This document shows positions 10,447-24,552 of a DNA stretch of 64,000 nt, piece after piece. The first letter of the stretch is position 1; each line of letters starts with the position of its first letter. The notes beneath the pieces were generated by a model. That model was not told the origin of the DNA and did not search any database. It saw only the letters and a program-made list of their open reading frames with translations. The translations under genes and the position numbers were made by a program. Source of the stretch: Isoperla grammatica (taxonomy: Eukaryota > Arthropoda > Insecta > Plecoptera > Perlodidae); the NCBI GenBank assembly GCA_945910005.1, contig OX246743.1, positions 7,723,089 through 7,787,088 of the forward strand, read 5' to 3'.

Positions 10447-10883
10447 AAAAATAAAAGGTTGTAATTGTTACAGTAAAAACTTTTGGAAAGTATTTATTCC
10501 ATTACTGTATACCAAAAGGTTGTAGGGCTACTATAAATTGTTTGATAATTTTGAGTATTATGTAAGTTACTATTACTAAATAGTAACCAAAAATTTTCAA
10601 TATTTTTGATTTTCATGACCATAACTTATAAAAGAGTTACTATATTTAAAAATGTGTTACCTTCTACTGCAGCATTGTAAAGAGCTCCACGAGTGTCATT
10701 GTGGGGCTTCCATTTGGAAATAAAATGGTTGAATAAGACACTCATAATCTTGTTTTAATTTGAGACTTAATAGTACCAGTATCCTAAATCCAAAACAAAA
10801 TTAGAAATGCTGTAACCATGTATGCATTAAACGTTGATTTAAGTTTTATGGAAGTGATAAGATCCGAGATGATCTTAGGTAAT
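10447..10883. other. AT-rich stretch, no supported gene
   Basis: Nothing recognised apart from a further AATAAA near 10718. Confidence 0.4.
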
Positions 10884-11640
10884 CTTGGGTACATTTTGAG
10901 TCGAATTATACCGTCAGTTCAAAAGTCCATCGATATTTACTTTTAGTTTCTAGCTCTGGTTTATCAACGTATATGGGGTACAGTAAATGTTATATATTTA
11001 GCACCTACTGGATGTTGTTTTTTATTTGTCACATTTTCAGATGATTTAAAGCCACTTGCAATTTATGAGGATATGTATCAACAGATATATATCTTTGGTA
11101 CATTTTGAATTCAAATAAACCATCAGTTCAAACATCCGTTGATATTTCGACTTACAGACACATAAAGAATGAATCCAGTAGAAAATATTGAAATCACTCC
11201 ATCCCTGTGTTATCTACATAATATGAAGTAACTTGTATTTATCTTCTGGATGTTGTCTTTCATTTGTCACATTATCAGACAGTTTGAGGCCACATGCAAT
11301 TTTGAAAATTTGTGAAGGGTATAATTAGTTATACTTACCAGAAAAAAACAACCCCAAAGTTATTGTTCAGATTTTGAGAATACCTTATCAATGTCATTAA
11401 TCTTGGGTACATTTTGAATCCAAATACATATACCATCACTTCCAAAATCCACCTATATTTGGACATACAGTTACAAAAAGTAATGAATTGAGAAGACTAA
11501 CATATTAAAGTGGCCCCAGCCCTGGCTTATCAACCTATGGTGTAGAATCAGATTCAACTTATTTAGCATAATCTGGATGTTGTCTCACATTTGTCAAATT
11601 AGCAGACAATTCTGAAGCACCCTAAAATTTGAAGATTTCT
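10884..11640. repeat. Diverged tandem repeat, three copies of about 210-310 bp
   Basis: The word (C)TTGGGTACATTTTGA begins at about 10884, 11093 (as CTTTGGTACATTTTGA) and 11402. Each is followed by AAT-rich text, a (C)CATCAGTTC-like word, then CTGGATGTTGT (about 11008, 11246, 11573), then a TTTGTCA-ATT-CAGA word. The order is the same in all three, so they are decayed copies of one unit with length changes. It lies directly left of satellite A but does not resemble it. Confidence 0.7.
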
Positions 11641-11674
11641 GAAAAGTGTGGGCTGCGGTTAAAGGCCTCTTGTG

Positions 11675-14600
11675 AGGAGCCCTGCATTCCACTCCAATCT
11701 GGGTAAACTGTTCACACTGAACTTGACGGCAAGATTCTCTCACCAGATGTCTTTGAGCGCTGCATTCCACTCCAATATGTGTGTGCTCTCCACACTCTGC
11801 TAATGCCAGATACTCTCACCAGATGTCTTTGAGCGCTGCATTCCACTCCAATATGTGTGTGCTCTCCACACTCTGCTAATGCCAGATACTCTCACCAGAT
11901 GTCTTTGAGCGCTGCATTCCACTTCAATATGTGTGTGCTCTCCACACTCTGTTAATGCCAGATTCTCTCACCAGATGTCTGAGCGCTGCATTCCACTTCA
12001 ATATGTGTGTGCTCTCCACACTCTGTTAATGCCAGATTCTCTCACCAGATGTCTGAGCGCTGCATTCCACTCCAATATGGGTGTGCTCTCCACACTCTGC
12101 TAATGCCAGATACTCTCACCAGATGTCTTTGAGCGCTGCATTCCACTCCAATATGGGTGTGCTTTCAACACTCTGCTAATGCCAGATTCTCTCACCAGAT
12201 GTCTTTGAGCGCTGCATTCCACTCCAATATGTGTGTGCTCTCCACACTCTGCTAATGCCAGATACTCTCACTAGATGTCTTTGAGCGCTGCATTCCACTC
12301 CAATATGGGTGTGCTCTCCACACTCTGCTAATGCCAGATACTCTCACCAGATGTCTTTGAGCGCTGCATTCCACTCCAATATGGGTGTGCTTTCAACACT
12401 CTGCTAATGCCAGATACTCTCACCAGATGTCTTTGAGCGCTGCATTCCACTCCAATACGGGTGTGCTCTCCACACTCTGCTAATGCCAGATTCTCTCACT
12501 AGATGTCTTTGAGCGCTGCATTCCACTCCAATATGGGTGTGCTCTCCACACTCTGCTAATGCCAGATACTCTCACCAGATGTCTTTGAGCGCTGCATTCC
12601 ACTCCAATATGGGTGTGCTTTCAACACTCTGCTAATGCCAGATTCTCTCACCAGATGTCTTTGAGCGCTGCATTCCACTCCAATATGGGTGTGCTTTCAA
12701 CACTCTGCTAATGCCAGATTCTCTCACCAGATGTCTTTGAGCGCTGCATTCCACTCCAATACGGGTGTGCTCTCCACACTCTGCTAATGCCAGATTCTCT
12801 CACTAGATGTCTTTGAGCGCTGCATTCCACTCCAATATGGGTGTGCTCTCCACACTCTGCTAATGCCAGATACTCTCACCAGATGTCTTTGAGCGCTGCA
12901 TTCCACTCCAATATGGGTGTGCTTTCAACACTCTGCTAATGCCAGATTCTCTCACCAGATGTCTTTGAGCGCTGCATTCCACTCCAATATGTGTGTGCTC
13001 TCCACACTCTGCTAATGCCAGATACTCTCACTAGATGTCTTTGAGCGCTGCATTCCACTCCAATATGGGTGTGCTCTCCACACTCTGCTAATGCCAGATA
13101 CTCTCACCAGATGTCTTTGAGCGCTGCATTCCACTCCAATATGGGTGTGCTTTCAACACTCTGCTAATGCCAGATTCTCTCACCAGATGTCTTTGAGCGC
13201 TGCATTCCACTCCAATACGGGTGTGCTCTCCACACTCTGCTAATGCCAGATTCTCTCACTAGATGTCTTTGAGCGCTGCATTCCACTCCAATATGGGTGT
13301 GCTCTCCACACTCTGCTAATGCCAGATACTCTCACCAGATGTCTTTGAGCGCTGCATTCCACTCCAATATGGGTGTGCTCTCCACACTCTGCTAATGCCA
13401 GATACTCTCAGGCCAGATGTCTTTGAGCGCTGCATTCCACTCCAATATGGGTGTGCTTTCAACACTCTGCTAATGCCAGATTCTCTCACCAGATGTCTTT
13501 GAGCGCTGCATTCCACTCCAATATGGGTGTGCTTTCAACACTCTGCTAATGCCAGATTCTCTCACCAGATGTCTTTGAGCGCTGCATTCCACTCCAATAC
13601 GGGTGTGCTCTCCACACTCTGCTAATGCCAGATTCTCTCACTAGATGTCTTTGAGCGCTGCATTCCACTCCAATATGGGTGTGCTCTCCACACTCTGCTA
13701 ATGCCAGATACTCTCACCAGATGTCTTTGAGCGCTGCATTCCACTCCAATATGGGTGTGCTTTCAACACTCTGCTAATGCCAGATTCTCTCACCAGATGT
13801 CTTTGAGCGCTGCATTCCACTCCAATATGTGTGTGCTCTCCACACTCTGCTAATGCCAGATACTCTCACTAGATGTCTTTGAGCGCTGCATTCCACTCCA
13901 ATATGGGTGTGCTCTCCACACTCTGCTAATGCCAGATACTCTCACCAGATGTCTTTGAGCGCTGCATTCCACTCCAATATGGGTGTGCTCTCCACACTCT
14001 GCTAATGCCAGATACTCTCACCAGATGTCTTTGAGCGCTGCATTCCACTCCAATATGGGTGTGCTCTCCACACTCTGCTAATGCCAGATACTCTCACCAG
14101 ATGTCTTTGAGCGCTGCATTCCACTCCAATATGGGTGTGCTTTCAACACTCTGCTAATGCCAGATTCTCTCACCAGATGTCTTTGAGCGCTGCATTCCAC
14201 TCCAATACGGGTGTGCTCTCCACACTCTGCTAATGCCAGATTCTCTCACTAGATGTCTTTGAGCGCTGCATTCCACTCCAATATGGGTGTGCTCTCCACA
14301 CTCTGCTAATGCCAGATACTCTCACCAGATGTCTTTGAGCGCTGCATTCCACTCCAATATGTGTGTGCTCTCCACACTCTGCTAATGCCAGATACTCTCA
14401 CCAGATGTCTTTGAGCGCTGCATTCCACTCCAATATGTGTGTGCTCTCCACACTCTGGTAATGCCAGATACTCTCACCAGATGTCTTTAGGCGCTGCATT
14501 CCACTCCAATATGGGTGTGCTCTCCACACTCTGTTAATGCCAGATAATCTCACCAGATGTCTTTGAGCGCTGCATTCCACTCCAATATGGGTGTGCTCTT

Positions 14601-17600
14601 CACACTCTGCTAATGCCAGATACTCTCACCAGATGTCTTTGAGCGCTGCATTCCACTCCAATATGGGTGTGCTCTTCACACTCTGCTAATGCCAGATACT
14701 CTCACCAGATGTCTTTGAGCGCTGCATTCCACTCCAACATGGGTGTGCTCTCCACACTCTGTTAATGCCAGATAATCTCACCAGATGTCTTTGAGCGCTG
14801 CATTCCACTCCAATATGTGTGTGCTCTCCACACTCTGCTAATGCCAGATACTCTCACCAGATGTCTTTGAGCGCTGCATTCCACTCCAATGTAGGTGTGC
14901 TTTCCACACTCTGCTAATGCCAGATACTCTCACCAGATGTCTTTGAGCGCTGCATTCCACTCTAATATGTGTGTGCTCTCCACACTCTGCTAATGCCAGA
15001 TACTCTCACCAGATGTCTTTCAGCGCTGCATTCCACTCCAATATGTGTGTGCTCTCCACACTCTGTTAATGCCAGATACTCTCACCAGATGTCTTTGAGC
15101 GCTGCATTCCACTCCAATATGTGTGTGCTCTCCACACTCTGCTAATGCCAGATTCTCTCACCAGATGTCTTTGAGCGCTGCATTCCACTCCAATATGTGT
15201 GTGCTCTCCACACTCTGCTAATGCCAGATACTCTCACCAGATGTCTTTCAGCGCTGCATTCCACTCCAATATGTGTGTGCTCTCCACACTCTGCTAATGC
15301 CAGATTCTCTCACCAGATGTCTTTGAGCGCTGCATTCCACTCCAATATGTGTGTGCTCTCCACACTCTGCTAATGCCAGATACTCTCACCAGATGTCTTT
15401 CAGCGCTGCATTCCACTCCAATATGTGTGTGCTCGCCACACTCTGTTAATGCCAGATACTCTTACTAGATGTCTTTGAGCGCTGCATTCCACTCCAATAT
15501 GTGTGTGCTCTCCACACTCTGCTAATGCCAGATACTCTCACCAGATGTCTTTGAGCGCTGCATTCCACTCCAATATGGGTGTGCTCTCCACACTCTGCTA
15601 ATGCCTGATACTCTCACCAGATGTCTTTGAGCGCTGCATTCCACTCCAATATGGGATTGCTCTCCACACTCTGCTAATGCCAGATACTCTCACCAGATGT
15701 CTTTGAGTGCTGCATTCCACTCCAATATGTGTGTGCTTTCCACACTCTGCTAATGCCAGATACTCTCACCAGATGTCTTTGAGCGCTGCATTCCACTCCA
15801 ATATGGGATTGCTCTCCACACTCTGCTAATGCCAGATACTCTCACCAGATGTCTTTGAGCGCTGGATTCCACTCCAATATGTGTGTGCTCCCCACACTCT
15901 GCTAATGCCAGATACTCTCACCAGATGTCTTTGAGCGCTGCATTCTACTCCAATATGGGTGTGCTCTCCACACTCTGCTAATGCCAGATTCTCTCACCAG
16001 ATGTCTTTGAGCGCTGCATTCCACTCCAATATGTGTGTGCTCTCCACACTCTGCTAATGCCAGATACTCTCACCAGATGTCTTTGAGCGCTGCATTCCAC
16101 TCCAATATGTGTGTGCTCTCCACACTCTGCTAATGCCAGATACTCTCACCAGATGTCTTTGGGCGCTGCATTCCACTCCAATATGTGTGTGCTCTCCACA
16201 CTCTGTTAATGCCAGATACTCTCACCAGATGTCTTTGAGCGCTGCATTCCACTCCAATATGTGTGTGCTCTCCACACTCTGCTAATGCCAGATACTCTCA
16301 CCAGATGTCTTTGAGCGCTGCATTCCACTCCAATATGTGTGTGCTCTCCACACTCTGCTAATGCCAGATTCTCTCACCAGATGTCTTTGAGCGCTGCATT
16401 CCACTCCAATATGGGTGTGCTCTCCACACTCTGCTAATGCCAGATACTCTCACCAGATGTCTTAAGGCGCTGCATTCCACTCCAATGTGGGGGTGTGCTC
16501 TCCACACTCTGCTAATGCCAGACTCTCTCACCAGATGTCTTTGAGCGCTGCATTCCACTCCAATATGTGTGTGCTCTCCACACTCTGCTAATGCCAGATT
16601 CTCTCACTAGATGTCTTTGAGCGCTGCATTCCACTCCAATATGTGTGTGCTCTCCACACTCTGCTAATGCCAGATTCTCTCACCAGATGTCTTTGAGCGC
16701 TGCATTCCACTCCAATATGTGTGTGCTCTCCACACTCTGCTAATGCCAGATACTCTCACCAGATGTCTTTGAGTGCTGCATTCCACTCCAATATGGGTGT
16801 GCTCTCCACACTCTGTTAATGCCAGATTCTCTCACTAGATGTCTTTGAGCGCTGCATTCCACTCCAATATGTGTGTGCTCTCCACACTCTGCTAATGCCA
16901 GATACTCTCACCAGATGTCTTTAAGCGCTGCATTCCACTTTAATATGTGTGTGCTCTCCACACTCTGCTAATGCCAGATACTCTCACCAGATGTCTTTAA
17001 GCGCTGCATTCCACTCCAATATGTGTGTGCTCTCCACACTCTGCTAATGCCAGATTCTCTCAGCAGATGTCTTTGAGCGCTGCATTCCACTCCAATATGG
17101 GTTTGCTCTCCACACTCTGTTAATGCCAGATACTCTCACCAGATGTCTTTGAGCGCTGCATTCCACTCCAATATGGGTTTGCTCTCCACACTCTGTTAAT
17201 GCCAGATTCTCTCAGCAGATGTCTTTGAGCGCTGCATTCCACTCCAATATGGGTTTGCTCTCCACACTCTGCTAATGCCAGATTCTCTCAGCAGATGTCT
17301 TTGAGCGCTGCATTCCACTCCAATATGTGTGTGCTCTCCACACTCTGCTAATGCCAGATACTCTCACCAGATGTCTTTGAGCGCTGCATTCCACTCCAAT
17401 ATGGGTTTGCTCTCCACACTCTCGAATGCCAGATACTCTCACCAGATGTCTTTGAGCGCTGCATTCCACTCCAATATGTGTGTGCTCTCCACACTCTGCT
17501 AATGCCAGATACTCTCACCAGATGTCTTTGAGCGCTGCATTCCACTCCAATATGGGTGTGCTCTCCACACTCTGCTAATGCCAGATACTCTCACCAGATG

Positions 17601-20600
17601 TCTTTGAGCGCTGCATTCCACTCCAATATGTGTGTGCTCTCCACACTCTGCTAATGCCAGATACTCTCACCAGATGTCTTTAAGCGCTGCATTCACTCCA
17701 ATATGAGTGTGCTCTCCACACTCTGCTAATGCCAGATTCTCTCACCAGATGTCTTTGAGCGCTGCATTCCACTCCAGTATGTGTGTGCTCTCCACACTCT
17801 GCTAATGCCAGATTCTCTCACCAGATGTCTTTAAACGCTGCATTCCACTCCAATATGGGTGTGCTCTCCACACTCTGCTAATGCCAGATACTCTCACCAG
17901 ATGTCTTTGAGCGCTGCATTCCACTCCAATATGTGTGTGTTCTCCACACTCTGCTAATGCCAGATACTCTCACCAGATGTCTTTGAGCGCTGCATTCCAC
18001 TCCAGTGTGGGTGTGCTCTCCACACTCTGCTAATGCCAGATACTCTCACCAGATGTCTTTGAGCGCTGCATTCCACTCCAATATGTGTGTGTTCTCCACA
18101 CTCTGCTAATGCCAGATACTCTCACCAGATGTCTTTGAGCGCTGCATTCCACTCCAATATGGGTGTGCTCCCCACACTCTGCTAATGCCAGATACTCTCA
18201 CCAGATGTCTTTGAGCGCTGCATTCCACTCCAATATGTGTGTGTTCTCCACACTCTGCTAATGCCAGATACTCTCACCAGATGTCTTTGAGCGCTGCATT
18301 CCACTCCAGTATGTGTGTGCTCTCCACACTCTGCTAATGCCAGATTCTCTCACCAGATGTCTTTGAGCGCTGCATTCCACTCCAGTATGTGTGTGCTCTC
18401 CACACTCTGCTAATGCCAGATTCTCTCACCAGATGTCTTTGAGCGCTGCATTCCACTCCAGTATGTGTGTGCTCTCCACACTCTGCTAATGCCAGATTCT
18501 CTCACCAGATGTCTTTAAACGCTGCATTCCACTCCAATATGGGTGTGCTCCCCACACTCTGCTAATGCCAGATACTCTCACCAGATGTCTTTGAGCGCTG
18601 CATTCCACTCCAGTATGTGTGTGCTCTCCACACTCTGCTAATGCCAGATTCTCTCACCAGATGTCTTTAAACGCTGCATTCCACTCCAATATGGGTGTGC
18701 TCTCCACACTCTGCTAATGCCAGATACTCTCACCAGATGTCTTTGAGCGCTGCATTCCACTCCAATATGTGTGTGCTCTCCACACTCTGCTAATGCCAGA
18801 TACTCTCACCAGATGTCTTTGAGCGCTGCATTCCACTCCAGTATGTGTGTGCTCTCCACACTCTGCTAATGCCAGATTCTCTCACCAGATGTCTTTAAAC
18901 GCTGCATTCCACTCCAATATGGGTGTGCTCTCCACACTCTGCTAATGCCAGATACTCTCACCAGATGTCTTTGAGCGCTGCATTCCACTCCAATATGTGT
19001 GTGCTCTCCACACTCTGCTAATGCCAGATTCTCTCACCAGATGTCTTTGAGCGCTGCATTCCACTCCAATATGGGTGTGCCCTCCACACTCTGCTAATGC
19101 CAGATACTCTCACCAGATGTCTTTGAGCGCTGCATTCCACTCCAATATGGGTGTGCTCTCCACACTCTCTAATGCCAGATACTCTCACCAGATGTCTTTG
19201 AGCGCTGCATTCCACTCCAATATGGGTGTGCCCTCCACACTCTGCTAATGCCAGATACTCTCACCAGATGTCTTTGAGCGCTGCATTCCACTCTAATATG
19301 TGTGTGCTCTCCACACTCTGCTAATGCCAGATACTCTCACCAGATGTCTTTGAGCGCTGCATTCCACTCCAATATGGGTGTGCCCTCCACACTCTGCTAA
19401 TGCCAGATACTCTCACCAGATGTCTTTGAAAGCTGCATTCCACTCCAATATGGGTGTGCTCTCCACACTCTCTAATGCCAGATACTCTCACCAGATGTCT
19501 TTGAGCGCTGCATTCCACTCCAATATGGGTGTGCCCTCCACACTCTGCTAATATAGATTCTCTCACCAGATGTCTTTGAGCGCTGCATTCAACTCCAATA
19601 TGGGTGTGCTCTCCACACTCTGCTAATGCCAGATACTCTCACCAGATGTCTTTGAGCGCTGCATTCCACTCCAATATGGGTGTGCTTTCCACACTCTGCT
19701 AATGCCAGATTCTCTCACTAGATGTCTTTGAGCGCTGCATTCCACTCCAATATGGGTGTGCTCGCCACACTCTGCTAATGCCAGATACTCTCACCAGATG
19801 TCTTTGAGCGCTGCATTCCACTCCAATATGGGTGTGCTCGCCACACTCTGCTAATGCCAGATACTCTCACCAGATGTCTTTGAGCGCTTCATTCCACTCC
19901 AATATGGGTGTGCTCGCCACACTCTGCTAATGCCAGATACTCTCACCAGATGTCTTTGAGCGCTTCATTCCACTCCAATATGTGTGTGCTCTCCACACTC
20001 TGCTAATGCCAGATACTCTCACCAGATGTCTTTGAGCGCTGCATTCCACTCCAATATGGGTGTGCTCTCCACACTCTGCTAATGCCAGATACTCTCACCA
20101 GATGTCTTTAGGCGATGCATTCCACTCCAATATGGGTGTGCTCGCCACACTCTGCTAATGCCAGATACTCTCACCAGATGTCTTTGAGCGCTGCATTCCA
20201 CTCCAATATGGGTGTGCTCTCCACACTCTGCTAATGCCAGATACTCTCACCAGATGTCTTTGAGCGCTGCATTCCACTCCAATATGGGTTTGCTCTCCAC
20301 ACTCTGCTAATGCCAGATTCTCTCACCAGATGTCTTTGAGCGCTGCATTGCACTCCAATATGGGTGTGCTCTCCACACTCTGCTAATGCCAGATACTCTC
20401 ACTAGATGTCTTTGAGCGCTGCATTCCACTCCAATATGGGTGTGCTCTCCACACTCTGCTAATGCCAGATACTCTCACAAGATGTCTTTGAGCGCTGCAT
20501 TCCACTCCAATGTGGCTGTGCTCTCCACACTCTGCTAATGCCAGATTCTCTCACCAGATGTCTTTGAGCGCTGCATTCCACTCCAACATGGGTGTGATCT

Positions 20601-22888
20601 CCACACTCTGCTAATGCCAGATTCTCTCACCAGATGTCTTTGAGCGCTGCATTCCACTCCAATATGGGTTTGCTCTCCACACTCTGCTAATGCCAGATTC
20701 TCTCACCAGATGTCTTTGAGCGCTGCATTGCACTCCAATATGGGTGTGCTCTCCACACTCTGCTAATGCCAGATACTCTCACTAGATGTCTTTGAGCGCT
20801 GCATTCCACTCCAATATGGGTGTGCTCTCCACACTCTGCTAATGCCAGATACTCTCACAAGATGTCTTTGAGCGCTGCATTCCACTCCAATGTGGCTGTG
20901 CTCTCCACACTCTGCTAATGCCAGATTCTCTCACCAGATGTCTTTGAGCGCTGCATTCCACTCCAACATGGGTGTGATCTCCACACTCTGCTAATGCCAG
21001 ATTCTCTCACCAGATGTCTTTGAGCGCTGCATTCCACTCCAACATGGGTGTGATCTCCACACTCTGCTAATGCCACATACTCTCACCAGATGTCTTTGAG
21101 CGCTGCATTCCACTCCAATGTGGGTGTGCTCTCCACACTCTGCTAATGCAAGATTCTCTCGCCAGATGTCTTTGAGCGCTGCATTCCACTCCAACATGGG
21201 TGTGCTCTCCACACTCTGCTAATGCCAGATACTCTCACCAGATGTCTTTGAGCGCTGCATTCCACTCCAATATGGGTGTGCTCCACACACTCTGCTAATG
21301 CCACATACTCTCACCAGATGTCTTTGAGCGCTGCATTCCACTCCAATATGGGTGTGCTCTCCACACTCTGCTAATGCCAGATACTCTCACCAGATGTCTT
21401 TGAGCGCTGCATTCCACTCCAATATGGGTGTGCTCTCCACACTCTGCTAATGCCAGATACTCTCACCAGATGTCTTTGAGCGCTGCATTCCACTCCAACA
21501 TGGGTGTGCTCCCCACACTCTGCTAATGCCAGATACTCTCACCAGATGTCTTTGAGCGCTGCATTCCACTCCAACATGGGTGTGCTCTCCACACTCTGCT
21601 AATGCCAGATACTCTCACCAGATGTCTTTGAGCGCTGCATTCCACTCCAATATGTGTGTGCTCTCCACACTCTGCTAGTGCCAGATTCTCTCACCAGTTG
21701 TCTTTGAGCGCTGCATTCCACTCCAATATGTGTGTGCTCTCCACACTCTGCTAATGCCAGATTCTCTCACCAGTTGTCTTTGAGCGCTGCATTCCACTCC
21801 AATATGGGTGTGCTCCCCACACTCTGCTAATGCCAGATACTCTCACCAGATGTCTTTGAGCGCTGCATTCCACTCCAACATGGGTGTGCTCTCCACACAC
21901 TGCTAATGCCAGATACTCTCACCAGATGTCTTTGAGCGCTGCATTCCACTCCAACATGGGTGTGCTCTCCACACTCTGCTAATGCCAGATACTCTCACCA
22001 GAAGATGTCTTTGAGCGCTGCATTCCACTCCAATATGGGTGTGCTCTCCACACTCTGCTAATGCCAGATACTCTCACCAGATGTCTTTGAGCGCTGCATT
22101 CCACTCCAATATGGGTGAGCTCTCCACACTCTGCTAATGCAAGATTCTCTCACCAGATGTCTTTGAGCGCTGCATTCCACTCTAATATGGGTGAGCTCTC
22201 CACACTCTGCTAATGCCAGAAACTCTCACCAGATGTCTTTGAGCGCTGCATTCCACTCCAATATGGGTGTGCTCTCCACACTCTGCTAATGCCAGATACT
22301 CTCACCAGATGTCTTTGAGCGCTGCATTCCACTCCAATATGTGTGTGCTCCCCACACTCTGCTAATGCCAGATACTCTCACCAGATGTCTTAAGGCGCTG
22401 CATTCCACTCCAATATGGGTGTGCTCTCCACACTCTGCTAATGCCAGATACTCTCACCAGATGTCTTTGAGCGCTGGATTTCACTCCAATATGTGTGTGC
22501 TCTCCACACTCTGCTAATGCCAGATACTCTCACCAGATGTCTTTGAGCGCTGCATTCCACTCCAATATGTGTGTGCTCTCCACACTCTGCTAATGCCAGA
22601 TTCTCTCACCAGATGTCTTTGAGCGCTGCATTCCACTCCAATATGTGTGTGCTCTCCACACTCTGCTAATGCCAGATACTCTCACCAGATGTCTTTGAGC
22701 GCTGCATTCCACTCCAATGTGGGTGTGCTCTCCACACTCTGCTAATGCCAGATACTCTCACCAGATGTCTTTGAGCGCTGCATTCCACTCCAATATGTGT
22801 GTGCTCTCCACACTCTGCTAATGCCAGATTCTCTCACCAGATGTCTTTGAGCGCTGCATTCCACTCCAATATGGGTGTGCTCTCCACA
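11675..22888. repeat. Satellite A: 76-bp unit, about 147 copies
   Basis: The unit can be read as GCTGCATTCCACTCCAATAT, then GTGTGTGCTCTCCACACTCT, GCTAATGCCAGATACTCTCA and CCAGATGTCTTTGAGC. Recurrent variant sites are ATATGTG/ATATGGG, GCTCTCC/GCTTTCA, GATACT/GATTCT and CACCAG/CACTAG. The first copy (11675-11758) is degenerate, and two early copies lack three bases (TGTCTGAGC). The right edge is abrupt at 22888, inside CTCTCCACA. Since 76 is not a multiple of three, no frame stays open beyond about three units, and the 60-81-residue minus-strand frames are artefacts. Multi-unit blocks repeat within the array. Confidence 0.97.
20265..21025. repeat. Five-unit higher-order repeat inside satellite A, present twice
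   Basis: A run of five distinguishable units is repeated at an offset of exactly 380 bp (5 x 76). Markers are GCATTGCACTCC at 20345 and 20725, CTCACAAGATG, ATGTGGCTGTG and GGGTGTGATCTCC, all in the same order in both copies. Boundaries are approximate. Confidence 0.85.
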
Positions 22889-23544
22889 TATTGCCTTTTC
22901 CCACCCTAAACCATAATTTTTTTTTATTCCTTCAGTACTTTACTCCTATCTCCTCCCATCTTTGGCCCAGGTAAGAAAAGGTCCAGGGTAGCTCTGCTTG
23001 TCATAAGAGAGGACTAACCATAGTATCTATGGTATAGTATCTTTAGAACCCCTTTATGTGACCTTACGGTTGAGTACGTCGGTTCACATGCATTCATATG
23101 ATGAAATCAAGGTCAAATAACTACTGAAAAGAAAGGTTAAAACAATCTTTTCATGAATATCAAATAAAATTAACCATCATTATTGTGGTTATTGAATAAC
23201 CCAATGAAATAATGCACTTCTATGTTTTTTTAGTTTTCAACTTGATTGGAATTAATTAAGTGAAGTGAGTCAAATTCTAACACTGCTGTTTACTTTTGCA
23301 TAATTCGGTTAGACATAATATGTGTGTTAATTACATATATTACACTCTCAAAACATGGAGGACAAATCTACATGGATAAGGTCAACATATTGTGCATACA
23401 TTCTCCTGTGGGTTTGCTCCTGCTCCCAATGAACAATTAGGCCCAGGGTTTATACCTAACCCCTAGAAGATCAGAACTCGGGAGCTCCAACATCTCCACT
23501 CCTAGTTAAGCCTATTGTGCGAATTAAGGGGAAAGGCGAGTCTC
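22889..23544. other. Spacer between satellite A and a MITE, no supported gene
   Basis: No open frame of note. CTTTGGCCCAG followed by GTAAGA (donor-like) lies at about 22960-22976. A segment of about 50 bases at 22965-23018, with core GGTAGCTCTGCTTGTCATAA, resembles 54218-54272 and suggests a dispersed repeat end. Confidence 0.45.
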
Positions 23545-24079
23545 GCTATAAAAGCCACGCGATTTTTTAAAATTAATATCTTGAGAAAGCTACACAATGG
23601 AAAATAAGTGATGACTGCGAATTGTGGTTTCGTACAAATTTAACTACCGTACCGAGAAGTTTCAGATATGTCTATCGTACAGCTCGGTTTACACTCATTT
23701 AAGGTTTAACAAAATCTTATCAAGCCAAACGCATTTCAGCGCTCTCACACTTTTTTATATTTTAAGATTTAACGAAACCATAACAATTAGTTAGCTCTTA
23801 TATCTAAAATTCTTTGCCCATCAGCCAATAAGAGGCTATGTTTTATAAATCCGGCCAATGGTAGCGGTCCTAAGTAAAACAGTTAAGAAAATAAAACCTT
23901 AAATAAGTAATGTGTGAACCGAACTTTAGTAAACCGTAAATTAATTGAGATTACAAAAAACGTTATGATTTTTTAGTTCTTAAACGAAACCACAATGCGC
24001 GCAGTTATCACTTTTTCAATATTGTGGAGCATTCTCAAGATAGTAAAAAAAAAAGTCAATTTCGCGCGCTTTTTATAGC
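23545..24079. mobile_element. Foldback MITE, about 535 bp
   Basis: The ends read GCTATAAAAG on the left and CTTTTTATAGC on the right. Imperfect inverted arms continue for at least 100 bp: ATCTTGAGAAAGCTACACAA and AATTGTGGTTTCGT on the left are mirrored by ACGAAACCACAATG and TTGTGGAGCATTCTCAAGAT on the right. Inner arms also pair (CGGTTTACACTCATTTAAGG with CCTTAAATAAGTAATGTGTG). No coding potential and no clear target duplication were found, so the superfamily is undetermined. Confidence 0.75.
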
Positions 24080-24115
24080 ATCAAGATTACAGCTTCTGCA
24101 ATTGCAAATAGCCTT

Positions 24116-24133
24116 CCCCCCCCCCCCCCCCCC
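24116..24133. repeat. Poly-C homopolymer (18)
   Basis: An uninterrupted C run between the MITE and a GC-richer segment. Confidence 0.9.
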
Positions 24134-24552
24134 GCTACAGTAACGGTCTGTCTCCTTCCCTATGCTATAACTACCGCGGTATCCCTTTATACCCAATGTA
24201 CGTTCAACAATGACCCATGTCCATCATGCACACTCCCTGAATGTACCCCCGCCCTCCAGTGTCAGCAGACATGAAACAATCAGAAGTCTAATCAAGTCAT
24301 GTTCTGGCCATATTCGGCGCATGATGACATCTTAGTCTGGGTCACAACTTACGTCACGATTTTCATTTTACCAAAATTACCTACCAAACCTTCCATACGA
24401 ACTTCGAGTCTATATGACCGTCTTGACCTCCGAGCGTCTGTAGTGTATCGTTTCCCTTGGTGTCTCGACGCTTGACTGTTCCTCCGACTTTGGCAGCTCA
24501 TTGCCAGTTGCCACGCCCACTTACACCCCCCGCGAGCCCGCGTGCATAGTCC

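Noticed and set aside
13316..21212. Minus-strand frames of 60-81 codons in satellite A (MECSAQRHLVR...)
   Set aside because: The 76-bp unit shifts frame each time and every frame meets a stop within about three units. No conserved protein signal.
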